NCBI RefSeq assembly: GCF_025961225.1
Contig: NZ_JAOQNG010000007.1
Span: forward strand, 880,501 to 944,500
Direction: 5' to 3'
Length of the DNA: 64,000 nucleotides
Source of the DNA: Azospirillum canadense
Lineage (GTDB): Bacteria; Pseudomonadota; Alphaproteobacteria; Azospirillales; Azospirillaceae
Shown: positions 19,219 through 27,246 of the stretch, one piece after another
How the letters are laid out: each line of letters begins with the position of its first letter
How positions within the stretch are numbered: the stretch's first letter is position 1
Made by a program: the position numbers and the translations under genes
The notes under the pieces: model-generated
What the model was told of the DNA's origin: nothing
The model's database searches: none
Seen by the model: the letters and a program-made list of their open reading frames with translations, nothing else

Positions 19219-20212
19219 GCAGGCGGCCCCGGCGGTGGACGTCGCCACCGCCTGCCGGGCACTCGGTCTCCCCCGCGCCAGCTTCTATCGGCACCGCGAC
19301 CGCCAGCGTCGCGTCGGGCCGCCGTGCCCACCACCGCGTCGCCCCTCACCGCCGCGCACGTTGAGTGCGCCGGAACGCCGCCAAGTGCTCGACCTGCTGC
19401 ATGGTGAACGCTTCGTCGATGCCGCCCCGGCCCAGGTCTACGCCACGTTGCTCGACGAGGGGCAGTACCTGTGCTCGGTGCGCACCATGTATCGTCTGCT
19501 GGCCGCCAACCACGAGGTGCGCGAGCGCCGTCAGCAACGTCGGCATCCGGCCTATACGAAGCCCGAGTTGCTGGCCACCGGCCCCAACCAGGTGTGGAGC
19601 TGGGACATCACCAAGCTGAAGGGTCCGGTCAAGGGCACCTGGCTGTGCCTGTACGTCATTCTCGACATCTTCAGCCGCGCCGTGGTGGGCTGGACGGTGG
19701 CGTACCGGGAGAGCGCGGCTCTCGCCGAGCGGCTGATCCGGCAGACCGTGCGCAAGCACGGCGTCGCCCGCGACCGGCTGACGCTGCACGCCGACCGCGG
19801 CGCGGCGATGAAGGCCAAGGCGGTGATCGAGTTGCTGGCCGACCTCGGCGTGATGCGCAGCCATAGCCGCCCGCAGCAGTCCAACGACAATCCCTTCTCC
19901 GAGGCTCAGTTCAAGACGCTCAAGTACCACCACACCTTCCCGGACCGCTTCGGCTCGATCCAGGATGCCCGGGCGTTCTGCCGCACCTTCTTCGCCTGGT
20001 ACAACACCGAGCACCGCCACTCCGGGCTGGCGCTGATGACGCCGCACCAGGTGCACTATGGCGACACCGGCGCGATCTGTGCGGCGCGGCAGGCGGTGCT
20101 CGATGACGTCCATCGCCGCCATCCCGACCGTTTCGTGCGCAAGCCGCCCGAAGCCCCGGCCCCACCCGCGGCGGTATGGATCAACCCGCCAGCCGACCCC
20201 AAGGTGAGCTGA
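19205..20212 (+). CDS. IS3-family OrfB transposase (rve integrase)
   Basis: This 335-residue protein has the HTH_21 segment at the N-terminus (about 60-110) and an rve catalytic core. The acidic residues are Asp in WSWDITKLKGP, Asp in LHADRGAAMKAKAV and Glu in NPFSEAQFKTLKY. The tail contains HSGLALMTPHQVHYG, typical of this IS3 subgroup. The ATG overlaps the expected orfA stop (TGATG). The frame is complete, so this copy may supply transposase if orfA is bypassed. Confidence 0.92.
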   Translation: MAAIEQAAPAVDVATACRALGLPRASFYRHRDRQRRVGPPCPPPRRPSPPRTLSAPERRQVLDLLHGERFVDAAPAQVYATLLDEGQYLCSVRTMYRLLAANHEVRERRQQRRHPAYTKPELLATGPNQVWSWDITKLKGPVKGTWLCLYVILDIFSRAVVGWTVAYRESAALAERLIRQTVRKHGVARDRLTLHADRGAAMKAKAVIELLADLGVMRSHSRPQQSNDNPFSEAQFKTLKYHHTFPDRFGSIQDARAFCRTFFAWYNTEHRHSGLALMTPHQVHYGDTGAICAARQAVLDDVHRRHPDRFVRKPPEAPAPPAAVWINPPADPKVS

Positions 20213-20300
20213 TGCCAATCACCTCCATCCTGTTGTTCGGCTGGACCGCGGCCATCCCGTCGTCCCGGCCTGCCCACGCCACCGCCGGCGCGCGCCGGGG

Positions 20301-20359
20301 CGCGCAAGGCTCTTCGCGAGGGGCCCGCCCCACGGGGCGGGACGGAAGGGCCTTGCGCG
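20301..20359. other. Large composite hairpin in the IS3 tail
   Basis: CGCGCAAGGCTCTTC (20301-20315) pairs with GAAGGGCCTTGCGCG (20345-20359) over fifteen positions with one G-T pair. An inner stem, CCCGCCCC with GGGGCGGG (20324-20331 / 20334-20341), lies in its loop. There is no T tract. It is either a structured transcript end or a REP-like palindrome. Confidence 0.6.
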
Positions 20360-20478
20360 AACCAAGCCCGCCGGCATTCTGGCGGCAGACGGACGCCGGG
20401 CTTCGCGCCTCCGACCCGCCGCCAAACCCGAACCCCTGAGCCAAGACTATTCACTCTGCTGTCTCATTCGCGTTGACA

Positions 20479-21207
20479 CGTACCGAGGCCGACGTGCTGG
20501 TCGAAGCTCCCCGCTGGAGGGCGGCCATCGAAGTCCAATTGTCCCGGCTCACGCTCGATGCCATTGCCGACCGGCAAGCCCGTTATGCCTCAGCAGGGAT
20601 ACGGGGAGCATGGCTGATCGGCTACGGCGTGCCGGAATACGAAGCCGATCCTGCGCTGCCCCTGTTCCGCCTGCTGCCATGCGGCGACGGCCGCAGGGTG
20701 CCGGCGGTGGTGCCGGCCGTATCGAGGATGGTGGACGGCCGGTTGGGGTTGGATCGCTTTACGACCAAGCTGCTGACTGGAGAGGTCCGATTCATGCCGG
20801 CCGCCGCGGAGCCGCATCTGGTGACGGTGGCGACGGTGTGCTGGCGGTGCCAGCGCGACATCGCGGTGCCACTCGGCTTCGGCAACATCGGCGGCCACCC
20901 GGTCCTCGCCCCCGGCGGGTTCCTGGCGGCGCAGGATGTGGGGAAAGTGCCCGAGGTGCTCGCTGCGTACCGGACGGCGCTGCCAACGTTGCTTCTGCGA
21001 CGCCCAGACCTCGCGGTGCTGCGCCCCGGGCGACGGGAAACCCAGGGCTGGATGGGCCACTGTCCTGAGTGCGACAGCGCCATTTCGCCCTACCGTCTGC
21101 ACCGTGCCGGTGGCGGGCCGAGCGGGCCGACCCTCTGGCGGATGGATGGCGAGCCCTGGGCCCATGACTCGGCGCCTCAAGCGGCGTGGGCCTGGATCGG
21201 GCCATAA
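20479..21207 (+). pseudogene. CoiA-like nuclease gene, 3' part
   Basis: Directly after the IS3 right end the coding sense resumes: ADVLVEAPRWRAAIEVQLSRLTLDAI, then RYASAGIRGAWLI. This is the CoiA nuclease core: an Asp in DVLVE and E-V-Q in AIEVQLS form the restriction-type active site. The C-terminal half has a zinc ribbon, CWRC (near residue 116 of this part) and CPEC (near 196). The frame runs about 240 codons to TAA at 21205. An ORF beginning at 20473 could express the fragment alone, without its Cys-rich N-terminus. Confidence 0.75.
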
Positions 21208-21530
21208 CAATGGCGCCTCGAGCGCCTTTCCGTTGCCGCCCAGTTTCACCAATTCCCTCCCGGCACTGCGGAAGCGTCATGTGCTCGGCCACCCACGGCG
21301 AGGTCCGGGTCAGGCCGGAGTGCAGCACCACGAAGGCCCACAAGCACAATTCGCGCGTCCTGGGCGTCAACTCCGGATTGGACAAGCCCGGCGCGCTGCC
21401 GCCCGTGAAATGCCCCGGGCAGACAGTCGGCGCGCCCTTGTGGTGCCGGAGGGCTTCAGGAGCACGAGGAGTGCTGCGGCGGTGCGGGCCAGCATGGTGG
21501 TCAACGGAAAGGACCACCCAAGGCGACTAA
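21208..21530. other. Unassigned stretch
   Basis: No intact gene. On the minus strand around 21230-21420 a frame reads in a protein-like way (WAFVVLHSGLTRTSPWVAEHM). It runs into the CoiA-like 3' part and has no start that I would defend. It could be a decayed gene. Confidence 0.3.
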
Positions 21531-21803
21531 TATATTCTTCCCGGTGCGGAGCGCCGGATCGCACCCGCGCTTCCCTATGCAGCCGAACCTGATGAACAAC
21601 TCGCGTTCCAGGTCTACGAGCCTCAGCGCGCGGACGAACGAGGCATTGGCAAACCACCCCGCCTCCTCACGTTCTTCCCCGGCCGACGCCGATCACCAAG
21701 GGGCCGCTGGTCGGTCGTATTGCGTTCTTCCCGCAGGTCATGAATGATGTGGCTGACGCGTTTCGGGCCTTCTCCGGGATGACGCAAGAGCGCCAGGAAT
21801 AGA
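21531..21803 (+). pseudogene. 3' remnant of an unidentified gene
   Basis: An open frame of about 90 codons without a start ends at TAG 21801-21803. Its sense is clearly protein-like, with PYAAEPDEQLAFQVYEPQR in the middle and GRIAFFPQVMNDVADAFRAF near the end. Upstream in another frame, MVVNGKDHPRR suggests that one base has been lost near 21525-21530. I recognise no family. Confidence 0.4.
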
Positions 21804-21864
21804 CATTCGAGAGTGATCGATCGCTCCTGATCGCAGCCCGCCGACCACCCGAGGATCAACATTC

Positions 21865-22119
21865 ATGCCTTTTGACAACCCGTCGAGCGGTCGCGCCCGT
21901 CGGCAGCTTCGGTTCGGCAAAGCAGCCCAACAGCAAGCCGTACAAGGAGCCCCGGCGCGAGCCCGCCCAAAGGTGAATGGTTCCGCCGAGCAAAAGCACG
22001 CGCAATGGCTCGCCCGCGCCGATGATGCCGAGCGAGCCGGCGATTCCGTCGAGGCCGAAACGTGCCGCCAGTACGCGGAGCATTGGTTTCGCGTGGCTCA
22101 CGGCCGTAACGAGCCATGA
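21865..22119 (+). CDS. DUF4167-like small protein
   Basis: This 84-residue product has a basic, Arg/Gln-rich N-terminus (residues 8-40). It then has the helical segment QKHAQWLARADDAERAGDSV, followed by a RQYAEHWFRV motif. The pattern (y..lA..A...GD.v.AEny.QHAEHyfR) is that of DUF4167, alphaproteobacterial proteins with long basic tails and likely nucleic-acid binding. Here only the core is present, so this is a miniature or truncated form. The ATG at 21865 lacks a strong ribosome-binding site. It is preceded by a gene remnant and followed by mobile DNA. Confidence 0.6.
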   Translation: MPFDNPSSGRARRQLRFGKAAQQQAVQGAPARARPKVNGSAEQKHAQWLARADDAERAGDSVEAETCRQYAEHWFRVAHGRNEP

Positions 22120-22247
22120 GGCTCTGCGGATCCTCCCCTTTCGCAACACGGTTCCGGCAGCTCTCGGCCCAAAGCGAACCCAGCGAGGACCGGGACAAGA
22201 GCCACCGTACCGGCAGCTGTTGCCCTTTGCGCCATATCCCTGTGCGG

Positions 22248-22580
22248 TCACGGAGAGCGGTCGAGCTCTCGGCCGAGGATTTGGGCCACTTTATGACGGT
22301 CTTCGGTCGCCAGGTCGGAGCCACGCACCGCCAGGGTTACCGCCACCACCAATCCCGGGCGGGCTGGAAAGAACGCAAGAGCACTGTTTTCGCGCGACGC
22401 GCCGTCCCCGACCCGAAACTCGCCATAGAGGATGGAGACACTGTCGCTTGCCCGCCGTGCCAGAGCCCACAGCGGAAGCTCCGCCCCGTGTGCCAGATAA
22501 TCCTTCCGCAGTTGCTCCGCCCCAACCTCAACGAACCGATTCATCGCGCCGACATCGCCCGGAGCCGCGTTGAACACCAT
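22248..22580 (-). CDS. Hypothetical protein, possibly 5'-truncated
   Basis: This 110-residue frame has a balanced, protein-like composition: LRKDYLAHGAELPLWALAR, then SILYGEFRVGDG and ALAFFPARPGLVVAVTLAVRG. The last segment suggests a beta-rich core. I recognise no family. The ATG lies only two bases from the proposed left end of the neighbouring IS5 element (22582), so the original 5' end may have been cut off. No ribosome-binding site is seen. Confidence 0.4.
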   Translation of the reverse strand: MVFNAAPGDVGAMNRFVEVGAEQLRKDYLAHGAELPLWALARRASDSVSILYGEFRVGDGASRENSALAFFPARPGLVVAVTLAVRGSDLATEDRHKVAQILGRELDRSP

Positions 22581-22581
22581 C

Positions 22582-23693
22582 CAGCGTGGTGCAGGGATGC
22601 GGGAATGGCGGCGGCTTGCGGATCGGCGTAGAAAACCGCTTCCCGTTCATGTCCATCACCGCCACCGACCAATGCCGTTCAAGCACCACGCTGCGCACCG
22701 CCACCAGTTCCCGCGCGCCAAGTACCGTGTGACGAATTGGGCGGCCTATGAGGCCAGTCTGCGCCAGCGTGGTCGCCTGACGATCTGGTTCCGTGAGGAG
22801 GCCATCCAGGCCTGGCGCGCCGCCCCACGGACCACGTGCGGTGGGCAATCGCGGTACTCGGCTGTGGCGATCGAGACCGCCCTGACGTTTCGGGCGCTCT
22901 TCCACCTGGCCTTCCGCCAGACCGAGGGGCTGATCGGCTCGCTGATGCCGTTGCTCCAGCTCGACCTGCCGGTGCCCGATCACACGACCCTGAGCCGCCG
23001 AGCCCGCACCCTGGCCGTGAAAATCCGTCCGCAGACCGCTGGTCCATGGCACCTGCTGGTCGACAGCACGGGGCTGAAACTCAGCGGCCCGGGCGAGTGG
23101 CTGGTCGAGAAGCACGTCTCCAAGACGCGCCGATCCTGGCGCAAATTCCACGTCGGCGTCGATGCCGGCACGGGGCAAATTGTCGCTCTGGCGTTGACGG
23201 CGCCCGATGTCGACGACGCTTCGCAAGTCGGCCCTCTGCTCGATCAGATCACCGCCCCGGTGGAGGTGCTGATCGGCGACGGCGGCTACGACCGCACCGA
23301 CGTGTACGCGGCCGTGTCCGCCCGCCACCCGGAAGCGGCGGTGATCGCCCCACCACGCCGCGATGCGACCCTCAGCACCACCGCGGAGGCGGCGCCGACC
23401 CAGCGCGACCGCCACCTTCTGGCGATTGCCGAGACCGGCCGCATGGCTTGGCAGCAAACGTCCGGCTCCAACACGCGGGCCAAAGCGGAGGCGGCGATCG
23501 CGCGCTACAAACAGGTCATTGGCGACCGCCTGCGCGCCCACAGCGACGATGGGCGGCGTACCGAGCTCATGGTCGCCGCCAACCTGCTCAACCGCATGTT
23601 CGGTTTGGCACGCCCGAGCTATGTCCGCGTCTCTTGAAAAGGCCGGGAACACGGGCGCAGTCCGGCCCCGCTCGCCTCGATGTACCACGCTGC
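22582..23693 (+). mobile_element. IS5-family element (ends tentative)
   Basis: A 12-base inverted repeat surrounds the transposase gene. CAGCGTGGTGCA at 22582-22593 matches CAGCGTGGTACA, the reverse complement of 23682-23693, at 11 of 12 positions. No target duplication is seen, so the boundaries are only proposed. Confidence 0.35.
22672..23637 (+). CDS. IS5-family transposase (IS903-like branch)
   Basis: The product has 321 residues from the chosen ATG. It has the DUF4372/DDE_Tnp_1 layout with an N-terminal NWAAYEASLRQRGRLTIWF segment typical of this IS5 branch. Catalytic Asp residues lie in LVDSTGLKL and IGDGGYDRTD. The Glu is in KAEAAIARYKQVIGDRL, the Y-(2)-R-(3)-E-(6)-K-type motif shared by IS4/IS5 enzymes. 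An upstream in-frame ATG at 22570 would lie outside the element and is unlikely. The frame is complete. Confidence 0.9.
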   Translation: MPFKHHAAHRHQFPRAKYRVTNWAAYEASLRQRGRLTIWFREEAIQAWRAAPRTTCGGQSRYSAVAIETALTFRALFHLAFRQTEGLIGSLMPLLQLDLPVPDHTTLSRRARTLAVKIRPQTAGPWHLLVDSTGLKLSGPGEWLVEKHVSKTRRSWRKFHVGVDAGTGQIVALALTAPDVDDASQVGPLLDQITAPVEVLIGDGGYDRTDVYAAVSARHPEAAVIAPPRRDATLSTTAEAAPTQRDRHLLAIAETGRMAWQQTSGSNTRAKAEAAIARYKQVIGDRLRAHSDDGRRTELMVAANLLNRMFGLARPSYVRVS

Positions 23694-24162
23694 CTCCAGC
23701 GCCATCTGGTTTCCCGCCGCACCCTGCGCACCTTCCGGGCGCAGGCCATGGCCGACTGGCAGGCCGCGACGGCGACGGCCTGACCCAGTCAGGAATGCTG
23801 GGCTCTCTGCGCGTCGGTTCAGTTGGTGCGACAATGCCGCCGTCGCTTCCTGCGCTTTGGCGCCGCCGCGGTGCCGGACATGCCGCGCGAACCGTTGCCT
23901 GAGCCGCCGACATTGGAATGACCAGCGTCCTTGGCCATGATCATTCCCTCTTTCCCGCCACTGAGTTTTCGGCAATGCCGAAATGGCATTGACCCAGGTC
24001 GGGGGAGAACCCATAATTAGGGTTGTGTCGAGGTCAGCGCCGAAAGGCCGCGCTCGCTGCCCGTCCAGGAGGGGCCGTTTGGCACCGTCAGTCACTTAGA
24101 CGGGGATGTAGGCGAAGCGCCGACACACCACCCAAAGCCGCCTCCGGGCGGCTTTCGGCGTT
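23638..24162. other. Mostly non-coding stretch with one small candidate ORF
   Basis: Apart from the 39-codon minus-strand ORF at 23819-23938 I see no gene. Bases 23985-24040 are less GC-rich and could hold a promoter for that ORF or its neighbour. Confidence 0.4.
23819..23938 (-). CDS. Small basic protein candidate
   Basis: This 39-residue frame encodes a Gly/Ser-rich start (MAKDAGHSNVGGSGNGSRG) and a strongly basic tail (KRRKRRRHCRTN). An AAAGAGGGA sequence lies about eight bases before the ATG. Such peptides could bind nucleic acid. It is too short to classify and may be chance. Confidence 0.35.
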   Translation of the reverse strand: MAKDAGHSNVGGSGNGSRGMSGTAAAPKRRKRRRHCRTN

Positions 24163-24819
24163 TTACAGCCCAGGGTAGGCCGTATCCAGCCAAGCCGGAC
24201 GGCACTCGGCCATGTCCACCATCGAGATCCGGAACTGGCCAGCGGCGTTGGCTGCGGCCAGAAACCGCCGGCAAGCCTCGGCATCCGGATATTCGCTGAT
24301 GGCGCGATGCACGGTGTTGGAGATCACGTCGGCGATCTGAATGCCCGGCGTCGCAACGCTGTTGGCGCAGCCGACCGGAACCCGCGGCAGGGCCGTGCGA
24401 CGCGAGACGGACTCGGCGATCTCCACCTCGATGGCACGGAGGATCGCCTTCTTGTATCGCCCACCGTCGGGAACAATACCTTGCACGCCTTGCCGGTGGA
24501 GTGGCAGGCAGCATTCCACGATCAGCTCACGCCAAATCTGATGCTCCTCCAGTGTGCCGGTGGCCCATCCACCAACAGGATCATCGCGGCGGCAGACCAC
24601 CGACACCGCGACGGCTTCGGGGTACCGCTGGATGACGCTGAAGACGGTCTCAATTTGCCCGATGTCCAGAGCGTTGCCTTTCAACTCGGGGCCGGAGATG
24701 CCCGTCAGCTTCCGGATCGTCTTGAGCATTCGGAGTGCTTGGCCACCGTCAATCCGGACGGCCGACACGAGGAAATGCCCCTGATTTATGCCGCCGCTTT
24801 CGTCGCAGAAGATTTGCAT
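24163..24819 (-). CDS. DUF3800 domain protein
   Basis: This 218-residue protein begins MQIFCDESGG, the D-E-S-G motif that opens DUF3800 (RNase-H-like fold). A later conserved ...GIQIADVISNTVHRA segment near residue 160 carries the second Asp, as in the family. The two motifs suggest a metal-dependent nuclease site, but the activity of the family is not established. DUF3800 genes often occur in mobile or defence-rich regions, which fits here. The ATG lacks an obvious ribosome-binding site. No partner gene is adjacent. Confidence 0.8.
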   Translation of the reverse strand: MQIFCDESGGINQGHFLVSAVRIDGGQALRMLKTIRKLTGISGPELKGNALDIGQIETVFSVIQRYPEAVAVSVVCRRDDPVGGWATGTLEEHQIWRELIVECCLPLHRQGVQGIVPDGGRYKKAILRAIEVEIAESVSRRTALPRVPVGCANSVATPGIQIADVISNTVHRAISEYPDAEACRRFLAAANAAGQFRISMVDMAECRPAWLDTAYPGL

Positions 24820-24924
24820 GCCGTGTTGTCGTCACTCGGAAATGAACTGCACCAAGGAAGATCGGAGGCGGCCACGCCTCCAACGCGCTGAAGGCCGAGC
24901 GACCAACGCTGGTAAGGCGCGGCG

Positions 24925-25200
24925 TCACGGCTTCCGATAATAGCCTCCACGGGCCTCGATTTCAGTGCCGTTGTTTGCGCACCGGTCAACGAGGGAGCCC
25001 ATCACGAAACCGGGCCAAAGGCGACTTGGCTGGGCTATGTCCGGCGCGATGCGCGACGCGCGGCCGCCCCAGACGCTGCACGTGAAGGTGCACCTGCGCG
25101 CTGTCCGACCGGAGGTGTAGCTCTGGTTGCGGAGCCCCACCGTCAGCGACGAGAATTCCGTCGGACGTCGCGAGACCGCCGCAATCTGGAGGAAGTGCAC
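24925..25200 (-). CDS. Hypothetical protein
   Basis: This 91-residue frame reads plausibly (SLTVGLRNQSYTSGRTARR, then two Cys in CTFTCSVWGG and a third in RCANNGTEIEARGGYYRKP). It has no signal peptide and no recognisable family. The region 24820-25521 otherwise holds no gene that I can support; overlapping longer frames on the same strand are less protein-like. Confidence 0.3.
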   Translation of the reverse strand: MHFLQIAAVSRRPTEFSSLTVGLRNQSYTSGRTARRCTFTCSVWGGRASRIAPDIAQPSRLWPGFVMGSLVDRCANNGTEIEARGGYYRKP

Positions 25201-25538
25201 CGAAGGCGGCCAAATGTTCGCCGGCCCTTAGAAAGGCGCTCATGAGGTGGGACATCCTGCCTGGAGCCTGCTTCAGGACGCGGAACGCATGGCGGCCCGC
25301 GGTTGATGCATATTCGGCCGGAGCGGTGAAACGGGTTCGCCAGACGTGCGTCCGGGCGCACGGTGCTGCCGATGATCGGCCAACAATGATCGGCCTATGC
25401 GCCGGCTCGTCGGGTTGTTGGCGCCACGGCTTGCCCGGTTTCGTGACCGGGGCCTGGGTTTCCGCCTCCGCGTCGCCGATCGTCTTTTGCGGCAACGCGG
25501 CATGTACCGCCGCCAATAGTCTGGACACCGGGGAGTGG

Positions 25539-25730
25539 TTAGGGGCTGCAACTCAGAGCGGCATCTCCCGACGGGGACCAGAATGCCATCGGGCTCGGTG
25601 CCGTCAAGCACGAGCCGCTGGCGCGGCGGCCTTTGGCCGTGCTTGACCGCCCCAGCGCCCGCTGGCCTGGCGGAAGCCAGGTCGGGATGGCGAGATCGGT
25701 CGTTTCCGGTCGAACAGCAGGATCAGTCAT
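25539..25730 (-). CDS. Third small ORF inside the IS3 element
   Basis: This 63-codon frame starts at an ATG that overlaps the orfB stop as ATGA, so it would be translated by coupling. The product (MTDPAVRPETTDLAIPTW...) matches nothing that I know. In the neighbouring frame a stretch LDGTEPDGILVPVGR looks more protein-like, so a frameshifted passenger gene is possible. IS3 elements normally have only two frames. Confidence 0.35.
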   Translation of the reverse strand: MTDPAVRPETTDLAIPTWLPPGQRALGRSSTAKGRRASGSCLTAPSPMAFWSPSGDAALSCSP

Positions 25731-26623
25731 GCGGCGGCCCTCCGCTCGGCCGCGTAGCGGGTCCGGTAGGCGAGCGGGCTGCGATAGCCGAGCCGCTCCA
25801 GAGGCCAGGAGGCGTTGTAGCGGGCCACGAAGGCGGTGACGGCGGCCTTGACCTCGGCCACCGTGCGGAAGACGCGCCCGAAGATGGCTTGCTCTTTCAA
25901 GGTCCTGAACCAGCGCTCGGCCACGCCGTTGCACTCAGGTTGATACGGATAGGCGTAGCTCATGGTCATGCCCCAGTGCTTGACCTGCCGGGTGAAGTGC
26001 TGGGCGATGTACTGCGGGCCGTTGTCGGCGCGCACGCTCACCCCACGGGCGACGCCCGCGCCGACCCCGCCGAAGCGCGCGGTGAGCGCTTGGCTGAGCG
26101 GCTCCAGGGCGGAGAAGCGCGAGCCGTCGGTCGAGACGTAATGCCCGACGACCTCGGAATTGAAGTGGTCGAGGGCGGCGCAGGTCCACACCCGCCCGTC
26201 CTCCACCGTCTGGACCATGGTGGCATCCGTGCCCCAGAGCACGTCGGGGGCGTCGGTGAGGATGGTGCCGTCATGGTCGTTGGCCGGGCGCGGCGGGCGG
26301 CGATGGGGTGACAGCAGATGGTGCTCGCGCATGAGGCGCAGGACGCGGTTGCGCCCGACCGCCAAACCGAGGCCGTAGCGCAGGCGGGCCCACACCTTGC
26401 GGTGGCCTTCGCCCTGGAAGGGAGACTGGGCCAGGTCGGCCTGAATGGCGGCGAGCAGGCTGGGCTCATCGACCGGCGGCACCGGCCCGCGCCGCGCGGG
26501 CGGAGCCGTCTCGGCGGCCCGGTTGGCAGCGGCATAGAAGGAGGAGCGCGCCACGGCCCAGACGCGGCAGACCCGCTGCACGCCATAGGGCCGCCCGGTG
26601 GCGGGCGAGGTCGCCGCGCTCAT
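25727..26623 (-). CDS. IS3-family OrfB transposase
   Basis: This 298-residue rve-type transposase has an N-terminal HTH_21 segment (QSPFQGEGHRKVWARLR), catalytic Asp in WGTDATMVQT, Asp in SVRADNGPQYIA and Glu in PECNGVAERWFRTLKEQ. The C-terminal NASWPLERLGYRSPLAYRTRY motif is typical of IS3 OrfB. Its ATG overlaps the orfA stop by four bases (ATGA), so the two are translationally coupled rather than fused by frameshifting. It is complete and probably functional. Confidence 0.93.
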   Translation of the reverse strand: MSAATSPATGRPYGVQRVCRVWAVARSSFYAAANRAAETAPPARRGPVPPVDEPSLLAAIQADLAQSPFQGEGHRKVWARLRYGLGLAVGRNRVLRLMREHHLLSPHRRPPRPANDHDGTILTDAPDVLWGTDATMVQTVEDGRVWTCAALDHFNSEVVGHYVSTDGSRFSALEPLSQALTARFGGVGAGVARGVSVRADNGPQYIAQHFTRQVKHWGMTMSYAYPYQPECNGVAERWFRTLKEQAIFGRVFRTVAEVKAAVTAFVARYNASWPLERLGYRSPLAYRTRYAAERRAAA

Positions 26624-26991
26624 CGACGCGACCTCGCCCGGCGAAAAGGCACGCCGCCCTCCAGGCGGGCGATCTTCTCGCGCAGCAACTCGTTTTCCAT
26701 GCTGAGTTCGCCGACGCGCTTGTAGGCGGCGTCCAAGCCAACCTGGACGGGATCCTCGTCCTGGCGCTCCTTCAGCACGGCGTCCAGGCCACTCAGGGCG
26801 CGGTCACGCCATTGCTCCAGACGGTAGGGTTCGACTCCGATCTCGCGGGAGACGGCGTCCAGCGACTCCCCGCGCAGCAGGCGCAGGACCACCTCGCGTT
26901 TACGCGCCGCGCTCCAGCGCTGGATCGGCTTGCCCGTGACCGCTGAATCGGTGGCGGGCAACAACTTCTGGTTCGGATTCGACTCGTTCAT
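26620..26991 (-). CDS. IS3-family OrfA
   Basis: This 123-residue helix-turn-helix protein contains RWSAARKREVVLRLLRGE, then LDAVSREIGVEPYRLEQW, the HTH_Tnp_1 recognition unit. A C-terminal coiled coil follows (GELSMENELLREKIARLEGG). It binds the element ends and pairs with OrfB. The ATG has GGAG a few bases upstream and lies 30 bases inside the element end. Confidence 0.92.
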   Translation of the reverse strand: MNESNPNQKLLPATDSAVTGKPIQRWSAARKREVVLRLLRGESLDAVSREIGVEPYRLEQWRDRALSGLDAVLKERQDEDPVQVGLDAAYKRVGELSMENELLREKIARLEGGVPFRRARSRR

Positions 26992-27119
26992 CGGACTCCC
27001 ATATGGGCTGTCCGGTGTCCAATCTCACTGACGGCAGATCAGCGGCAACGCGGCATGGAGTCGGGCCGGGGGGATCGGTTTGTGGAGCACAGCGATGGGG
27101 TCCTGCGCTGCGAACTTTT

Positions 27120-27210
27120 TTTCATAAGCCCTCTTATGGGAATTTTGGTGCCGCTCTGGGTAGGTTCTATCCTCAAGTGCAACTCTTGTGTCAGTACAAG
27201 GGCTTACCGG
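27120..27210. repeat. Dispersed repeat, copy C (long form)
   Basis: The core 27163-27210 matches copies A and B. The upstream segment with CATAAG and CTTAT arms matches copy B. An IS30 transposase fragment begins about 40 bases downstream, which suggests what the repeat came from. Confidence 0.65.
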
Positions 27211-27246
27211 CTTCGGGGGCCAGGGATACCGACGGCACCACGGCCG

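Larger units (their letters stand above)
18720..20478 (+). mobile_element. IS3-family element inserted in the CoiA-like gene
   Basis: The ends are inverted repeats. Left from 18720 reads TGCCAACGTCGAGTGAGACAGC. The reverse complement of the right end reads TGTCAACG-CGAATGAGACAGC. They begin with TG, as IS3 ends do. No target duplication is seen. It carries orfA, orfB and about 265 bases of structured tail. Confidence 0.85.
25522..27021 (-). mobile_element. IS3-family element, 1.5 kb
   Basis: Terminal inverted repeats start TGGACACCGG at both ends (25522 rightwards, and 27021 leftwards in reverse complement). The TG...CA ends fit the IS3 family. Two transposase frames overlap by ATGA. A third small frame follows orfB inside the element. 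No clear target duplication was found. Confidence 0.85.
25489..27057. repeat. 16-bp direct repeat flanking an IS3 element
   Basis: GCGGCAACGCGGCATG occurs at 25489-25504 and again at 27042-27057, outside both ends of the IS3 element at 25522-27021. The distance from each end differs (17 and 20 bases), so it is not a simple target duplication. Confidence 0.6.

Noticed and set aside
25522..27021. Classical 3-bp target duplication for the second IS3 element
   Set aside because: The bases next to the ends (GTC and ATC) do not match, so none was claimed.
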